Below, in pieces: positions 20,869-31,544 of a stretch of DNA of 64,000 bases (the first letter of the stretch is position 1; every line of letters starts with the position of its first letter). Both the position numbers and the translations under genes were made by a program. The notes under the pieces were generated by a model. That model saw only the letters and a list, made by a program, of their open reading frames with translations. It had not been told where the DNA came from and did no database searches. This stretch comes from Multifurca ochricompacta (Eukaryota; Basidiomycota; Agaricomycetes; Russulales; Russulaceae), in the NCBI GenBank assembly GCA_022496185.1, contig WTXG01000089.1, positions 1 through 64,000 on the forward strand, in the 5' to 3' direction.

Positions 20869-21353
20869 AGGTGCAAAGGACCCTGTCAGATAAGCCCTCA
20901 CAGTTCACACCTTATGGACCAATGACATCGTTTGGCTGGGAAAAGAATATTCACATGTCACATCCTACAGCCAAATTAGCACCCCAACATCACAGACCTT
21001 TCAAGATAACAAGGAAGCTGTCAGATGTGTCATACCAACTCGAGCTTCCATCCACATGGAAGATCCATCCAGTCTTCCATGCCAGACTCTTGACGCCCTA
21101 CAAAGAAACATCCCTGCATGGAGAGAACTTCCCAAGACCCCCTCCTGAACTGATAGATGGAGAAGCGGAGTGGGAAGTGGAGCAAATTCTAGACTCCCTA
21201 TGTAAAGGACAAGGGTGTAAACTGCATTACCTCATCAAGTGGAAAGGGTTCCCAGACTCTGACAACTCATGGGAGCCAGCCAGGAATATCTTTGCCCTGG
21301 CTCTTATCTCGGAGTTCCATACCCTGCATCCAGAAGCGCCCAAAGACATTTAA
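20869..21353 (+). pseudogene. G1 integrase tail and chromodomain
   Basis: Blocks NIHMSHPTAKLAPQHHRPFK, WKIHPVFHARLLTPYKETS and a C-terminal chromodomain: EWEVEQILDSLCK, LHYLIKWKGFPDSDNSWEPA (21175-21285), ending TLHPEAPKDI-stop at 21353. The aromatic residues typical of chromodomains (W and the Y-x-x-K-W core) are kept. In chromoviruses this domain directs integration to modified, heterochromatic histones, in keeping with the crowded nest here. Confidence 0.87.
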
Positions 21354-21389
21354 AAGGAGCACCCCAAATTCCAATCCATTCCCCAGTAC

Positions 21390-22622
21390 ATGCTTCCCCA
21401 GCAATGTCCTACTGCCATCCAAACAATTATGTCTTTCATCGCTGCCAATGCCGCCGTCAATGCCTTCACTGCCTCCACTATAGTTGTCAGAATTTCCCAT
21501 TGGCTCATCCCTCTACTTGTCCCTCCTCGCCCATTGACTACGAAGCCGCTGAGGCATGGGTTAAGAACCAATCCCCTAACCCCAATGACAACTTTGAACA
21601 CTGTGAGGAGCCACACCCAAATGATCTGATAGGTATGGAGTCAGGATGATGAAGTCCCCGAATTCCCCTTCTTTGCCAACAACCAAACTCCTCCATGTAC
21701 TACCCATTGGAGATCACCATGGGTGATGGGACAGTCGCCATTGCCAGATATATCTTTTACACTAATGGAGGAATGGATGTGGCCAGATGTATGAAGAAGG
21801 ATGGCCCTGTTTACGGGGCTCCAGTCTATCTGGAAGAAAGGTATGGGTTGCTTGCACCACACAATAACCGACAAACAGCTTGGACACCTGGCCATGGAGG
21901 ACTCTCGAGCCTTCGCCATTGATGAAGTGTTGAGTGACATGCAACTTCCATGTCTCAAAGCTGAGGTGATGAGACTGCAGAAGAACTTAACCTTACGCAA
22001 TACACTCAACAAGCAATATAAAGAACATGCAAAGATGATGGCCAGGTTGACCAACAGGATGTTCCAAGTGAGCAGGAGTTGGTGGAGATTCAAAAGAGAT
22101 TGGAGAAAGGGGATGTCTATCAGACCATTGCTGAGAGGTATGCCGACACCTATGCCTGACCCCTACCCCCATGATCATTGGGGGCTGCCCCCATGCTGCT
22201 GCCAAATCGGTTTGAGATGCCATGCATGCATGAAAACCCCCGTGGAGAGACATGCTGGCGCTGTGACAGTAAGTATCACATCAGTTGGAACTGTCCCTCA
22301 ACCGCAAGTGGTGCCAGCACTGTCGTAGCAATCTGCATTGGAGCAGGTTCTGCATCTTCCACCATGTAGGAGTTCCCCCAACAGTTGTCAACCCATCTGG
22401 GTGGTGTGGCAAGTGTTTACACCATAATTCAGGGAACGCGAACTGGACTGTCCCATCCATGACCTGTGCTGCTCGTGTGGCCAATGCAGCCCATATGGGT
22501 TTCTCTGTACCCACAGGTGTCCCCAAGATTTGGACAAGGAGAATTACACCCTGGATGACCGTAATGTAGCTGATGACTACTTGGAACTGGTACAGGATGA
22601 TGACGGTACGAGTCGTTTCTAG
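21390..22622 (+). pseudogene. G1 extra ORF after pol (coiled coil plus zinc knuckles)
   Basis: It starts about 37 bp after the pol stop, MLPQQCPTAIQTIMSFIAAN, and ends at the stop TAG near 22620 (VQDDDGTSRF). Order as in the better copy at 59455-60693: acidic N-terminal half, LEITMGDGTVAIARYIFYTN, EERYG.LHHTITDKQLGHL, coiled coil (21950-22090), CWRCDSKYHISWNC knuckle, then further Cys/His motifs. Broken into at least five frames. Function unknown; see the G9 entry. Confidence 0.75.
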
Positions 22623-22653
22623 CCAGGTCTGCTAGAACCAGAAGAGGGGGTGA

Positions 22654-23245
22654 TGTTACAACCTCTGCCATCTGCCCCCGTTTTCTTCTCACTCCCCAAT
22701 GATGACCCTCTTTACTGCCCACTTTACACTTCTCCATTATGTCTCCATCCTGGGACCCATCATGTGCCTTGCTTCCATCCCTGTGATCCGATTTGTACTT
22801 GTTGACTCGACATTTACTTATGTTTGACCCTTATCTGCTTATCTGCTTATCTTCTTATCCTTACGACCGGACACTTACTTAATCCCCTATCAGAAGCTCG
22901 GCTTTATGCCATCTGCTTTCGTATATTCAGGCCCACTTGACTCTGTACCCTTATCTTGTAGACACCCACTGAATTACGTATATAAGTCTGCTATAGCTAC
23001 CTTGTAGACCTTAGACTCGACTTATTGAATACATCAGTGCTTGTCTTCCAGACTTCCCCTTGGATCCTTGAGCTTGGTTGTCTCAGTGCTTCTGGCACTT
23101 TTCTGCTTAACATTGTCTTAGAGTACAGCCTCTTTGACTTTGACTCATTCCACTTATACTCCAAGAAGCCTTATTGGTTTCTTACCTGACCCTCTGAATC
23201 ATGCTGTCACACAAGTCATGTGGAACGTCCCGCACCGGATGTAAC
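22654..23245 (+). repeat. G1 3' LTR (LTR1 type)
   Basis: 592 bp, TGTTACAACC...CCGGATGTAACA, preceded by the purine run AGAAGAGGGGGTGA. TATATAAG near 22980-22987 and AGACTCGACTT about 30 bp downstream, the presumed RNA start. It ends directly at rDNA. Confidence 0.92.
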
Positions 23246-23487
23246 AACCACCCATTTTGAGCTGCATTCCCAAACAACTCGACTCTTTGAGAGTGCATCA
23301 CAGAAGCACCAGGGGTCCATGCCAAAGACAGGATTCTCACCCTCTATGACGCTCCATTCCAGGAGACTTGTGCACAGTCTGGTGTGGAAGACGCTTCTCT
23401 AAATTACAACTCGGACGGCCAAAGACCGCCAGATTTTAAATTTGAGCTTTTCCTGCTTCACTTGCAGTTACTAGGGGAATCCTTGTT

Positions 23488-23520
<33 letters not shown>

Positions 23521-23643
23521 GTTCAGTGGGTAGTCTCACCCGATTTGAGGTCAAGGGTTCAATGGGGCATTCAAAAATTAAATTAAATTAAATTACTTTT
23601 TGAACACACATTTGTCTCCAAATGAGACGGTTAGGAGCAGGTC
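23246..23643 (-). pseudogene. rDNA fragment: 3' end of ITS2 and 5' end of 28S rRNA
   Basis: The minus strand reads ITS2 end, then CTCAAATCGGGTGAGACTAC, then AACTTAAGCATATCAATAAG and on into LSU to AGCTCAAAATGGGTGGT. The universal ITS4 site TCCTCCGCTTATTGATATGC is intact at 23497-23516. The LSU sequence GGATTCCCCTAGTAACTGC is of basidiomycete type. Compared with the invariant LSU sequence, many differences are C-to-T or G-to-A at CpG (for example TTCCGCGC reads TTCCACAC and GAAGCGGGA reads GAAGCAGGA), so it is a decayed copy outside the working array. Flanked by G1 3' LTR and G2 5' LTR. Confidence 0.93.
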
Positions 23644-24242
23644 TGTTATGAACCCCACTACGTTGTCTTGTTTCCTTTTTTCCTTTCACATGACTTGTTG
23701 TTTGGCCCTGTTTGACCTTTGTTGATCACGCTTATGCCTTCCTTTGTGCTTGTTTGTTCCTTATCATTGACTCGGGCTGTGCTTATCTCTGACTCATACT
23801 TTACACAAGAACTCTTATGTATTTTCCCACCAGAATCGTGACTATACTGGATTTGTCTACATATATTCTCACCTGGCCCACCTTGACTCCATTCCCCCAT
23901 TTTGGCTAGATTATGACTTCGTTGATACATCAAGTACATTACTCTGATTCAGACTCCAACCTCTATTACATATATAAGGCCTGTCTAGATAGCCTGTATG
24001 CCTTAGACTCAACTTCTTAATTGACTTGGTGCATTACCTTCTGGGTGATCTCTAAGACCTGACTCTTGAATCGTCTCAGTGCTTCTGGCACTCTTCTGCT
24101 CACTGGTACTAAGGGATTAGCTCCTTGGTATTGACTTCTCATCTGATCTCCGTGTGCTTGAAAGACAGTACACACCTGACTTCATAGTTTTTGCTACGCA
24201 ACTTGTCACATGTCGTGCTGAACACCCGCACCAGGCATTACA
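23644..24242 (+). repeat. G2 5' LTR (LTR2 type)
   Basis: 599 bp, TGTTATGAACCCC...GGCATTACA. TATA box at 23971 and AGACTCAACTT at 24005-24015, the presumed start of R. Close to the 3' LTR at 38977-39574 by eye; many of the differences are at CpG/TpG positions. Confidence 0.93.
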
Positions 24243-24244
24243 TT

Positions 24245-24255
24245 AAGTCGAGTCT
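24245..24255 (+). promoter_or_regulatory. G2 primer binding site, self-priming type
   Basis: AAGTCGAGTCT, two bases after the 5' LTR, complementary at 10 of 11 positions to AGACTCAACTT at 24005-24015 in the same LTR, about 34 bp after the TATA box. The single mismatch is a CpG-type change. No tRNA 3'-end match was evident (no TGG start). See the perfect pairs in G3 and G6. Confidence 0.7.
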
Positions 24256-24290
24256 CCCCCATTGTGGCTTCATCTAGTTGAACCCAGACT

Positions 24291-25071
24291 TTGCACAACG
24301 AAGAACTCATCAACTGCCGAGATGAGGATAATCTTTCACAACAAGTCCTTGGCTCTGCCATCTGGAAAGATTTTGAAACTGAGTTTGGATACTATGTCTA
24401 TTATGATGAGCAGTACCAGCCAGTTGAATACGATGAACAGAAACAGGTCTGGTACCATATCCATTACTCTAGAAGCCATCGTTCCTGGGTTACCACAGGA
24501 CCTGCCCCACCAGAATACAGCTTAGGACCTTGGAGAGAGAATCCTCCAGCCATCATCACAGATTCAGAAAACGAAGAATACATTGAAGAAAGTAGCGAAG
24601 ATGCACAGTTCATAGCCACCAGTTTTATGGCTCTGACAGTTGCACCAGAGAGTACCATGTTCAGAACATCTGCTTTGGACTCTCCCCAGATCACATGGCA
24701 AACTTCTGACACCCTGACCATCACTTACCCAATCATGTCACCATTGCCACACAGTTACCCAACCCAGCTCCAGCTGTCCCTGCACCAAACCTCCCTCCCC
24801 CATCAGGACACCTTACAGGAGTCCTGCCAACCACATTTACGGGAGATCATTCTCAGAGCAAAAAGTTCATGCTCGAGTTCAAGACCTTCAAAAACTTCAA
24901 TCACAATGTCCCACAAATAGTGAACCCCTTCCAGCGCACCAACCTCTTCCTCTTGCTCATTAGAGGGGACTCTGTAGATGACTGGACAATGGAGCAGATA
25001 GAATGGCTGAATGATAGGATCACAGCCAGAATCAGAACCACAGACAAGGATCTGTGGGATATAGTGGCGCA
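24291..25071 (+). pseudogene. G2 gag, N-terminal part
   Basis: The open stretch 24291-24920 (209 aa) includes DEDNLSQQVLGSAIWKDFET, GYYVYYDEQYQPVEYDEQ and PPEYSLGPWRENPPAI, an N-terminal gag extension shared with G3. It then shifts frame into MLEFKTFKNFNHNVPQ and DDWTMEQIEWLNDRITARI, the start of the capsid domain. Cop-A is inserted in codons of DLWDIVA. The likely true start is a few codons upstream of 24291, as G3 begins MASSRSQTLFKEEL. Confidence 0.85.
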
Positions 25072-25570
25072 TGTTGAACACAGAAGATGTTCGGTGATGC
25101 TTCAGGCATCAGGTGATTAGATTAGCTACTTTGTAGATTAGATTAGATACCGGAGTTTCGGACTATTTACATTATCATTATTACTTTCTTTCTCACATTC
25201 CGCAGTAGCTGACTGATGCACTATGTAACATGTGATTTCTTAGTGGCCAATGGCCTTTCTCCCTCATGTTTACTGTTTGGACTTTGTCCGGCACTTGTGG
25301 ACTTATTCCCAGTGCGCACAGACCATCCCTTGGGGTATATAAGGGTGTCTGTTTCGTCTTCTACACTTCAGAGTTCTTCTAACATCTGAAGTGTAAGTTC
25401 CTTTCATACTATCTACTTTACTATTAGACTGACGTTCTTTACATAGAACTTTCTTTGTCTAGGTCAGTAGTATAGTTAATAGAGTTCTTCTAACATCTGA
25501 AGTAACTTTCTTTGTCTAGCCTTACACGCTAACCTCCAGTCAGTATGCTGCGCCTCATGCCTGTTTCACA
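25072..25570 (+). repeat. Cop-A 5' LTR
   Basis: 499 bp, TGTTGAACACAGAAG...CATGCCTGTTTCACA. TATATAAGG at 25336-25344, then the hairpin ACACTTCAGA/TCTGAAGTGT. After it comes a GTAAGT and a pyrimidine-rich segment ending TTTGTCTAG, then a second copy of AGAGTTCTTCTAACATCTGA and a second TTTGTCTAG, which together look like a short intron with duplicated acceptors. Confidence 0.95.
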
Positions 25571-25584
25571 GGTTATGGGCCCTG
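25571..25584 (+). promoter_or_regulatory. Cop-A primer binding site (half-tRNA-iMet type)
   Basis: GGTTATGGGCCCTG, directly after the LTR; same sequence and same logic as Cop-B at 8837-8850. Confidence 0.75.
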
Positions 25585-26497
25585 GGCACGCTTTACTGAT
25601 CTGTTCATCTTTTTGATCAGTCCAATTTTTTATCTTCAAGCTCACACAAGCTTCAAGACTCCCTTTCCCAATCAGTCACAGTGAGCTTCGATTTCTTTTC
25701 TCTTGCCCTTAACTGTCCACAAGGTGGTGCTTTATGTGCCCACCTTGATCTGTCTGGCTAGTCCCTCAGGGGATTCTTGCAAGAGGTGATGAGGGACCCT
25801 AAGCGGGTGAAACACCTTGAGTTCCTCATGTGCGCTCTAAGTAAATAGTATTCATAGTTGTAGCTGGGTTTTCGTCCCATCCATAGTCTTAGTAGGCCAC
25901 TTGCCCAGAAGGCTTGGGCTATAGGTTCAGTCAATGCTTGGCTCGATCCGTAAGCCAGGTTTAGCGACCTGCTGGTAGAGTTTAGGGTCTAGAACAAGGC
26001 ATGGGTAGTCACTCCCATGACGCTTGGGCTCGATACAAGTAGGCTTGAACTACTATAGTATTTACACAGTAGCTAGAGGGTTTTGTCTCTGGGCAGAAGT
26101 ACCCGCTGCTTTCATTGGGGGTTCGCCCCAACCAGAGGAAACCTAATAGTCTACTATAGTCATGGCCCCAATCATCTAGGGCTTAATCATGGACTCCACC
26201 ACCAGCACTAGAGGAAGGGCTCTATACCCTTTGTCTCTAGTGGAACTTGCGGTTGGCTCCTCCATGACATGACTCCCCATCTATTTACACAATGTCCCCC
26301 TGATGTGGGCTTAGGACTTGTTGTAGATGGCGCTAGACAGCCTACTATACTACTTAGAAGTCGCACATCAGAGGCAGGACTTTTTTAAGTTCTGAAGCAT
26401 AGCGCCACAGAATGGACGGGCCCTCTTAAATGAGACCTGGACAACTGGTTCTAACTGCTCCTTGGAACCAGGATCAACCTTTTTAAAATCATCTCAA
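25585..26497 (+). other. Cop-A untranslated leader, about 0.9 kb
   Basis: Shares ordered blocks with the Cop-B and Cop-M leaders: the inverted repeat TGATCTGTTCATC...TTGATCAG, AAGCTCACACAAGCTTCAAG, GTGATGAGGGACCCTAAGCG, TCCATGACATGACTCCCCAT and the segment just before gag. No ORF of note. Conservation between copies that have diverged elsewhere suggests a function such as packaging or translation control. Confidence 0.7.
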
Positions 26498-27435
26498 ATG
26501 TCTTCCATCGTCTTCCCCCCACTTTCAAGTTTGACAACTTGATGGCTCCAACTGGCAGCAGTGGTCGGTGTCTTCACTGCCCTGCTGAGGATCAATGGGA
26601 TGAAGAGGCACATCACGCATGATGCCCCTGATTCCTGAATGCTCCCAAGCCAGAGGATGGAGAAAAGGATGACGAGTATGCCAAGCGCTTTGCACTTTGG
26701 TCTGAGCCATGTATGGAGTGGAATAGGTGGAGGAAGTCCTCATGGGAGTTCTGGTGATGGTCACATCGCCAGAAACATACTCCCAAATTGCCTCTGACAG
26801 AACTTATCCTTCTGTCAATGCCAAGTATGAGCGTTTGGAATCGCTCTATGGCTCAGTAGGTAGCATGGCCACCTACAACTTGTGGTGTTCTGTGTCCTCC
26901 TTCCGCTTGGAGGAGGAAAGCAATTCAGACCCCAGTTGCAGCGTGTGTTGGATGTGAGGAGTACTCAAGGAAAATGGGATGGAGATCTCTGATCTCCAGA
27001 TGAGCTTTATTTTGCTCCAATCCCTACCTCCATCCTACAGCCATTGCTGGCTCTATCCTGGCGTCAGGTCCTCCTGACCGCCTTTCCCCTCAGGACCTTG
27101 TACAAAGGTTCCTAAATGAGGAAAGCCGACTAGCCGGCCCCGCAGGAAGTGGTGTTGGGGCTGCCCTTAACAAGGCAGCCCATGTCAACAAAAAAAAAAA
27201 AAAAACAAGTACTTTCACGCCACAACCTGCAGGTGCATCATCGTCCAATGATGTCACCTGCTTCTATTGCCAGAAGCCGGGCCACAAGGCTAATGAATGT
27301 CGGCAAAGGAAACAGGACAGAGCCAATGCTGATGCAGGCAAAAAGGGCAACAAGAGGAAGGGGCAAGGCCCCAGTGTACATAATAACTCCACACAAGTAG
27401 CTACCGTAGTTAATGGTAGTGGCAGAATACAGGAG
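26498..27435 (+). pseudogene. Cop-A gag with zinc knuckle
   Basis: Start ATG at 26498 (MSSIVFPPTFK). Blocks NLMAPTGSS-like, YERLESLYGSVGSMATYNLW (26827-26885), ENGMEISDLQMSFILLQSL and NEESRLAGPAGSGVGAA. After a run of 16 adenines (27190-27205, expanded lysine codons) comes CFYCQKPGHKANEC at 27260-27301, the nucleocapsid knuckle. Frameshifts near 26530, 26940 and at the A-run. Confidence 0.85.
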
Positions 27436-27770
27436 GTGCATGAGACACCTCGCATTTCACTTTATATGATGACCGAGCACACGCAAGAAGTCGATGATGG
27501 CAGCAATCCTTGGATGATGGACAGCGGAGCCACCACTCACTTTACACCATACTTAGATGATTTCTCTGAGTATTCCCACACAAGGGACATCAGGTGACAA
27601 TTGGTGATGGATCCATAGTCCAAGTCGAAGGAACAGGCAAAGTCATACTCAAAACTCGAAATAATTATGAGTTAGAGTTAAATAATGTCTTTTACATGCC
27701 TGGCAGTGAAAGAATACTGTCGACAAGCTGCATCACAGACAAAGGGGCTCAGTGGAATTTCTCCATCTGA
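27436..27770 (+). pseudogene. Cop-A aspartic protease
   Basis: DDGSNPWMMDSGATTHFTPY (27493-27552) holds the intact active-site DSG. Followed by IGDGSIVQVEGTGKV in the +1 frame after a one-base loss near 27590, then LNNVFYMPGSERILSTSC. Cuts the polyprotein in the particle. Confidence 0.83.
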
Positions 27771-28740
27771 GGTCAAAATAAAGTACAATAATGCAATTAT
27801 AGCGGAAGGTGTCAAGGCTATGGGACTCTATTGGGTCTTTGGGAAAACTATGCAGAATCTAAATACTGCTTCCCACAAATCTGCATCAAGTAGCCTTGAT
27901 ACCTGGCATTTGCGCATGGGTCATATGTCAAAAGAGGCCCTCAAAAGACATGCTCCTAAGGCTGTAAAAGGCCTTAGTATGATAATAGCCAAGTGGAAGA
28001 CAAGCCGTGTTATGGCTGTGAAATGGGAAAATCACACCGTCTTCCATTCCCTCCCTCTCAAAAGAGAGCTTCAGCACCCTTGGAAGTCATTCATAGTGAC
28101 CTAGTTGGTCCTTTGCAATGTACTTCAATTCAAGGGAACCTATACTTCGCCACTTTCATAGACGACTTTAGCAACTGCTAGTTGTTGCTATGAAAGCAAA
28201 AGTGATTTTACATCGTCTTCTGTAATTTAAGGCATTCTTGGAAAATAAAACAGACAAGAAAATAAAGACCTTACACACAGACCGAGGTGGCGAATTTGTC
28301 AATAGGGAGCTGAAGTCAATACTTGAGCAGGCTGGCATAGAGCATAAATTGACAATGCCATATTCCCCACAACAGAACGGAAGGGCTGAAAGGTTCAACA
28401 GAACCATCATGGAAAAGGCCACCAGTATGCTGCATCATGCTGGTCTTTCCCTTGGTTTCTGGGAATGTGCAGTGCGAACAGCCTGTCACATATACAATAG
28501 AACGCCTATCCGCTCTAATAAGTGGAGGACACCGCTTGACTTCTGGATGGGGACATTCCAGATGTTCTTACTTTAAAATATTTGGCTGCTTAGCCTACTA
28601 CACTGTCCCAGAGGACAAAAGACGTAAACTGGATCAAAGCCAGGGAGACAGTCTTTTGTCGGGTATGCACCCCACTCTAAAGGATATCTTCTTTGGGATA
28701 TGCATACTCGATCCTTCGTATTGTCAAGAGATGTGACATT
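27771..28740 (+). pseudogene. Cop-A integrase
   Basis: Zinc-binding region: LDTWHLRMGHMSKEALKRHA (27895-27955), then a shift and CYGCEMGKSHRLPFP. Core: DLVGPLQCTSIQGNLYFATF (28090-28160, first Asp), HTDRGGEFVNRELKSIL (28275-28325, second Asp) and PQQNGRAERFNRTIMEKA (28370-28420, Glu). The three catalytic residues are kept but lie in separate frames. Ends with the KLDQSQG...GMHPTLKDIFF region, a damaged copia C-terminal signature. Confidence 0.87.
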
Positions 28741-29059
28741 TGATGAAGGGTCCTTCCCATCCAACCTTGCCAAGGACAGCAAGGGAAAACAAAAGGAAAA
28801 AGTTACGCCTTTTGTTTAGAAGTTGAGAGGCCTGTCCAGCCTCAACCAGCAATAGCCACAGTTCCTCAGGCTCCTGAAGACAAGGAAGCCGAGGTTGAGG
28901 AACAGGAGGTAGTGGAACCTCCTCAATAAATCCTGAGCCTACCACACCCGAAAATGAACTTGACACACATGATCAAACTATCTATCAGACACCCCATCCC
29001 AAATCATGGAACCATCAGAACTCCCCAGAGAACCCGTGCCAAAAGACAATCTAAAAAGA

Positions 29060-30500
29060 ATGTTGGCAAATTTCCCAACCAGTATTTACTAGGGAAAGTC
29101 CACGCTCTCAGCAACGTGACAGGCTGTGCAGGAAGATTTAGATCTTGATACTGCCCGTCCCAAACGTTCACGCATGAATCCTCGATTTTATAATGAGGAT
29201 AATGCTGAGTTCGTGCAGGGTTCTTCCAGACTTGGGCATATGGAATTGCTAAATGCCGCAGGTGTCTCTTATAGAGACCCCCTGACTTTTCAGGAGGCAA
29301 TGCAGTCTGACAATGCCAGTGAATGGCTTGAGGCATGTAAATATGAAATTGATGCCTTAGATAAACTTGATGTGTGGCGCCTTGAGGATCTTCCAAAAGG
29401 AAGAAAGGCTGTCAAGTCAAAATGGGTTTTTAAGCTGAAACCAGATGGACGGTTTCGTGCTAGGCTCGTGGCAAAAGGTTTCACCCAATAGAAGGGGTGG
29501 ACTTCGACGAAACATTTCTCCAGTCGCCAGATTTGAATCACTTAGATTATTACTAGCGCTAGCTACGCTAGAGGATTGGGAAATCCACCAATGGATGTCA
29601 AATCGGCATTCCTACATGGCGATCTGGATGAAGAAATTTATATGGAGCAACCAGTTGGTTTCGTCGTTGCTGGTCAAGAGTCCAAAGTTTGTAGGCTACA
29701 AAAAGCATTATATGGCCTCAAACAAGCCTCCCGAGCATGGAATCTACAATTCCATGCAGTTCTTAATGAACTGGGCTTTACTCGGACGTACTCTGATGCA
29801 GGAGTATATGTGTTTCATCAAAAGGAGGGGGATGATTCACTTATGTCATTCTCTATGTAGATGACATTACTATACTTGGTCTTCCAATGATAAGATAACG
29901 TGGCTGAAGTCGTCTCTATCTAATCGATATGAGATGACTGACTTGGGAGAAATCCAGTCATACCTTGGAGTTAACATCACCAGGGATCGTCCTAAAAAGA
30001 CACTGGAATTGACCAAGCAGTTATCTATTATTGAGAAGTTTGGGATGAGGGATTCCAACCGAGTATATACTCCTCTTCCCTCTGGCGCTGATGTACATCT
30101 GGTCAAGTTTGATGGCCAGGCATCTACTTCTGAAATAAAGAAGTACCAACAGTTGATGGGGTCTCTGCTATGGGTGCAGATTGGAAGCAGACCCGATATC
30201 AGTTTTGCTGTGGCGCGCCTTAGTCAATACGCTTCCAACCCCTCTCAAGATCACATGCGACTTGCAAAATATGTCTTAAAGTATCTTAATAGTACAAAAG
30301 ACTGCAAGTTGCGGTATTCTGGAGGGAATGGGGAGAGTGGCCTTCATGGCTTTGCAGATTCCTCATGGGGAGATCAAGAGGACTGCCGCTCTACCTCAGG
30401 CTATGTGTTTTTCTTGGCAAATGGTGCCATTTCATGGTGTTCCAGAAAGCAGAAAACAGTAGCACAGTCCACCACAAGCCGAATATATGAGCCTCTCTGA
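29060..30500 (+). pseudogene. Cop-A reverse transcriptase and RNase H start
   Basis: The acidic linker (28740-29120) precedes [42 protein letters not shown] (29417-29476), [25 protein letters not shown] (29585-29645), EGDDSL..., the catalytic YVDD region near 29853-29866 (frame lost), then the long frame 29934-30500 with MTDLGEIQSYLGVNITRD, QLMGSLLWVQIGSRPDISF and RNase H ADSSWGDQEDCRSTSGYVFF. Four or more frameshifts. Confidence 0.88.
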
Positions 30501-30805
30501 GGCTGCAAATCAGGCAGCGTGGTATAGGACTTTTATGGAGGAATTAGGGTATGAGGTATCCTCCCCTATACTACTCCACTGTGACAATAAGGGTGCCGTG
30601 GATTTGGCATTAAACCCAGTCACAGGAAGGCGGTCAAAGCATATCCATCAAGTACCATGCCATTAGGGGGTACATTGAATCGCACATAATTGAGTTAGTG
30701 CGTACCCCCACAGGTGAGATGCTGGCAGATGGCTTCACTAAGTCTCTACCAAGAGCATCGTTTGAAACCATGGTCAATGGACTTGGACTTATGCTGGAAT
30801 GAGAG
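30501..30805 (+). pseudogene. Cop-A RNase H C-terminus
   Basis: Read in pieces: EAANQAAWYRTFMEELGYEV, HCDNKGAVDLALNPVTGRRS, YHAIRGYIESHIIELVRTPT and GEMLADGFTKSLPRASFETM, ending at the stop near 30800. One base is lost near 30645. About 240 bp of 3' non-coding sequence follow before the polypurine tract at 31041-31048. Confidence 0.85.
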
Positions 30806-31048
30806 AGCTGGAATCTGGAGACTTTGTATACCAGTTTCACTTTCCCACCATGCCAATGAGATTCTCGACCTCGAGAGTGACGCAAGAGGTGTGTAGTTTG
30901 CATAAGCGAATCTACAACTCGTATGCAAACTCACAAAGAGTTAGAGAAGTTGGATCTCTGGCTGGCGATATGCTCATTTAATTGTGATGGCAGTGTGCTC
31001 ATCCAACTCATTTCCCATCCATGACCAGATGCCTTCAGCATGGAGGGA

Positions 31049-31539
31049 TGTTGAACACAGAAGATGTTCGGTGATGCTTCAGGCATCAGGTGATTAGATT
31101 AGCTACTTTGTAGATTAGATTAGATACCGGAGTTTCGGACTATTTACATTATCATTATTACTTTCTTTCTCACATTCCGCAGTAGCTGACTGATGCACCA
31201 TGTAACATGTGATTTCTGTAGTGGCCAATGGCCTTTCTCCCTCATGTTTATTGTTTGGACTTTGTCCGGCACTTGTGGACTTATTCCCAGTGCACAGACC
31301 ATCCCTTGGGTATATAAGGGTGTCTGTTTCGTCTCTACACTTCAGAGTTCTTCTAACCTCTGAAGTGTAAGTTCCTTTCATACTATCTACTTTACTATTA
31401 GACTAACGTTCTTTACATAGAACTTTCTTTGTCTAGGTCAGTAGTATAGTTAATAGAGTTCTTCTAACTCTGAAGTAACTTTCTTTGTCTAGCCTAACGC
31501 TAACCTCAGTCAGTATGCTGCGCACATGCCTGTTTCACA
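31049..31539 (+). repeat. Cop-A 3' LTR
   Basis: 491 bp, same ends as the 5' LTR; polypurine run TGGAGGGA just before it. Followed by the GCGCA duplication and G2 gag. Confidence 0.95.
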
Positions 31540-31544
31540 GCGCA

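Larger units (their letters stand above)
16257..23245 (+). mobile_element. G1: Ty3/gypsy chromovirus, 5' end missing
   Basis: Order gag, protease, RT, RNase H, integrase, chromodomain, extra ORF, 3' LTR defines a gypsy chromovirus. The 5' LTR and the first part of gag are missing at the Cop-B junction. A solo LTR2 (16305-16896) splits the proline-rich part of gag. Pol is interrupted by many frameshifts and stops. The 3' LTR ends directly against rDNA. Confidence 0.88.
25072..31539 (+). mobile_element. Cop-A: Ty1/copia retrotransposon with exact target duplication
   Basis: 6468 bp. LTRs 25072-25570 and 31049-31539, duplication GCGCA at 25067-25071 and 31540-31544, inserted in G2 gag. PBS at 25571, leader, gag, protease, integrase, RT, RNase H and polypurine tract are all in order. 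The LTRs look about 97-98 percent identical, mostly short indels, so the insertion is fairly recent, yet the coding region has many single-base frameshifts. Confidence 0.95.

Noticed and set aside
23246..23643. Functional rRNA gene
   Set aside because: Only the ITS2 end and about 300 bp of 28S are present, with several CpG-type changes at invariant positions.
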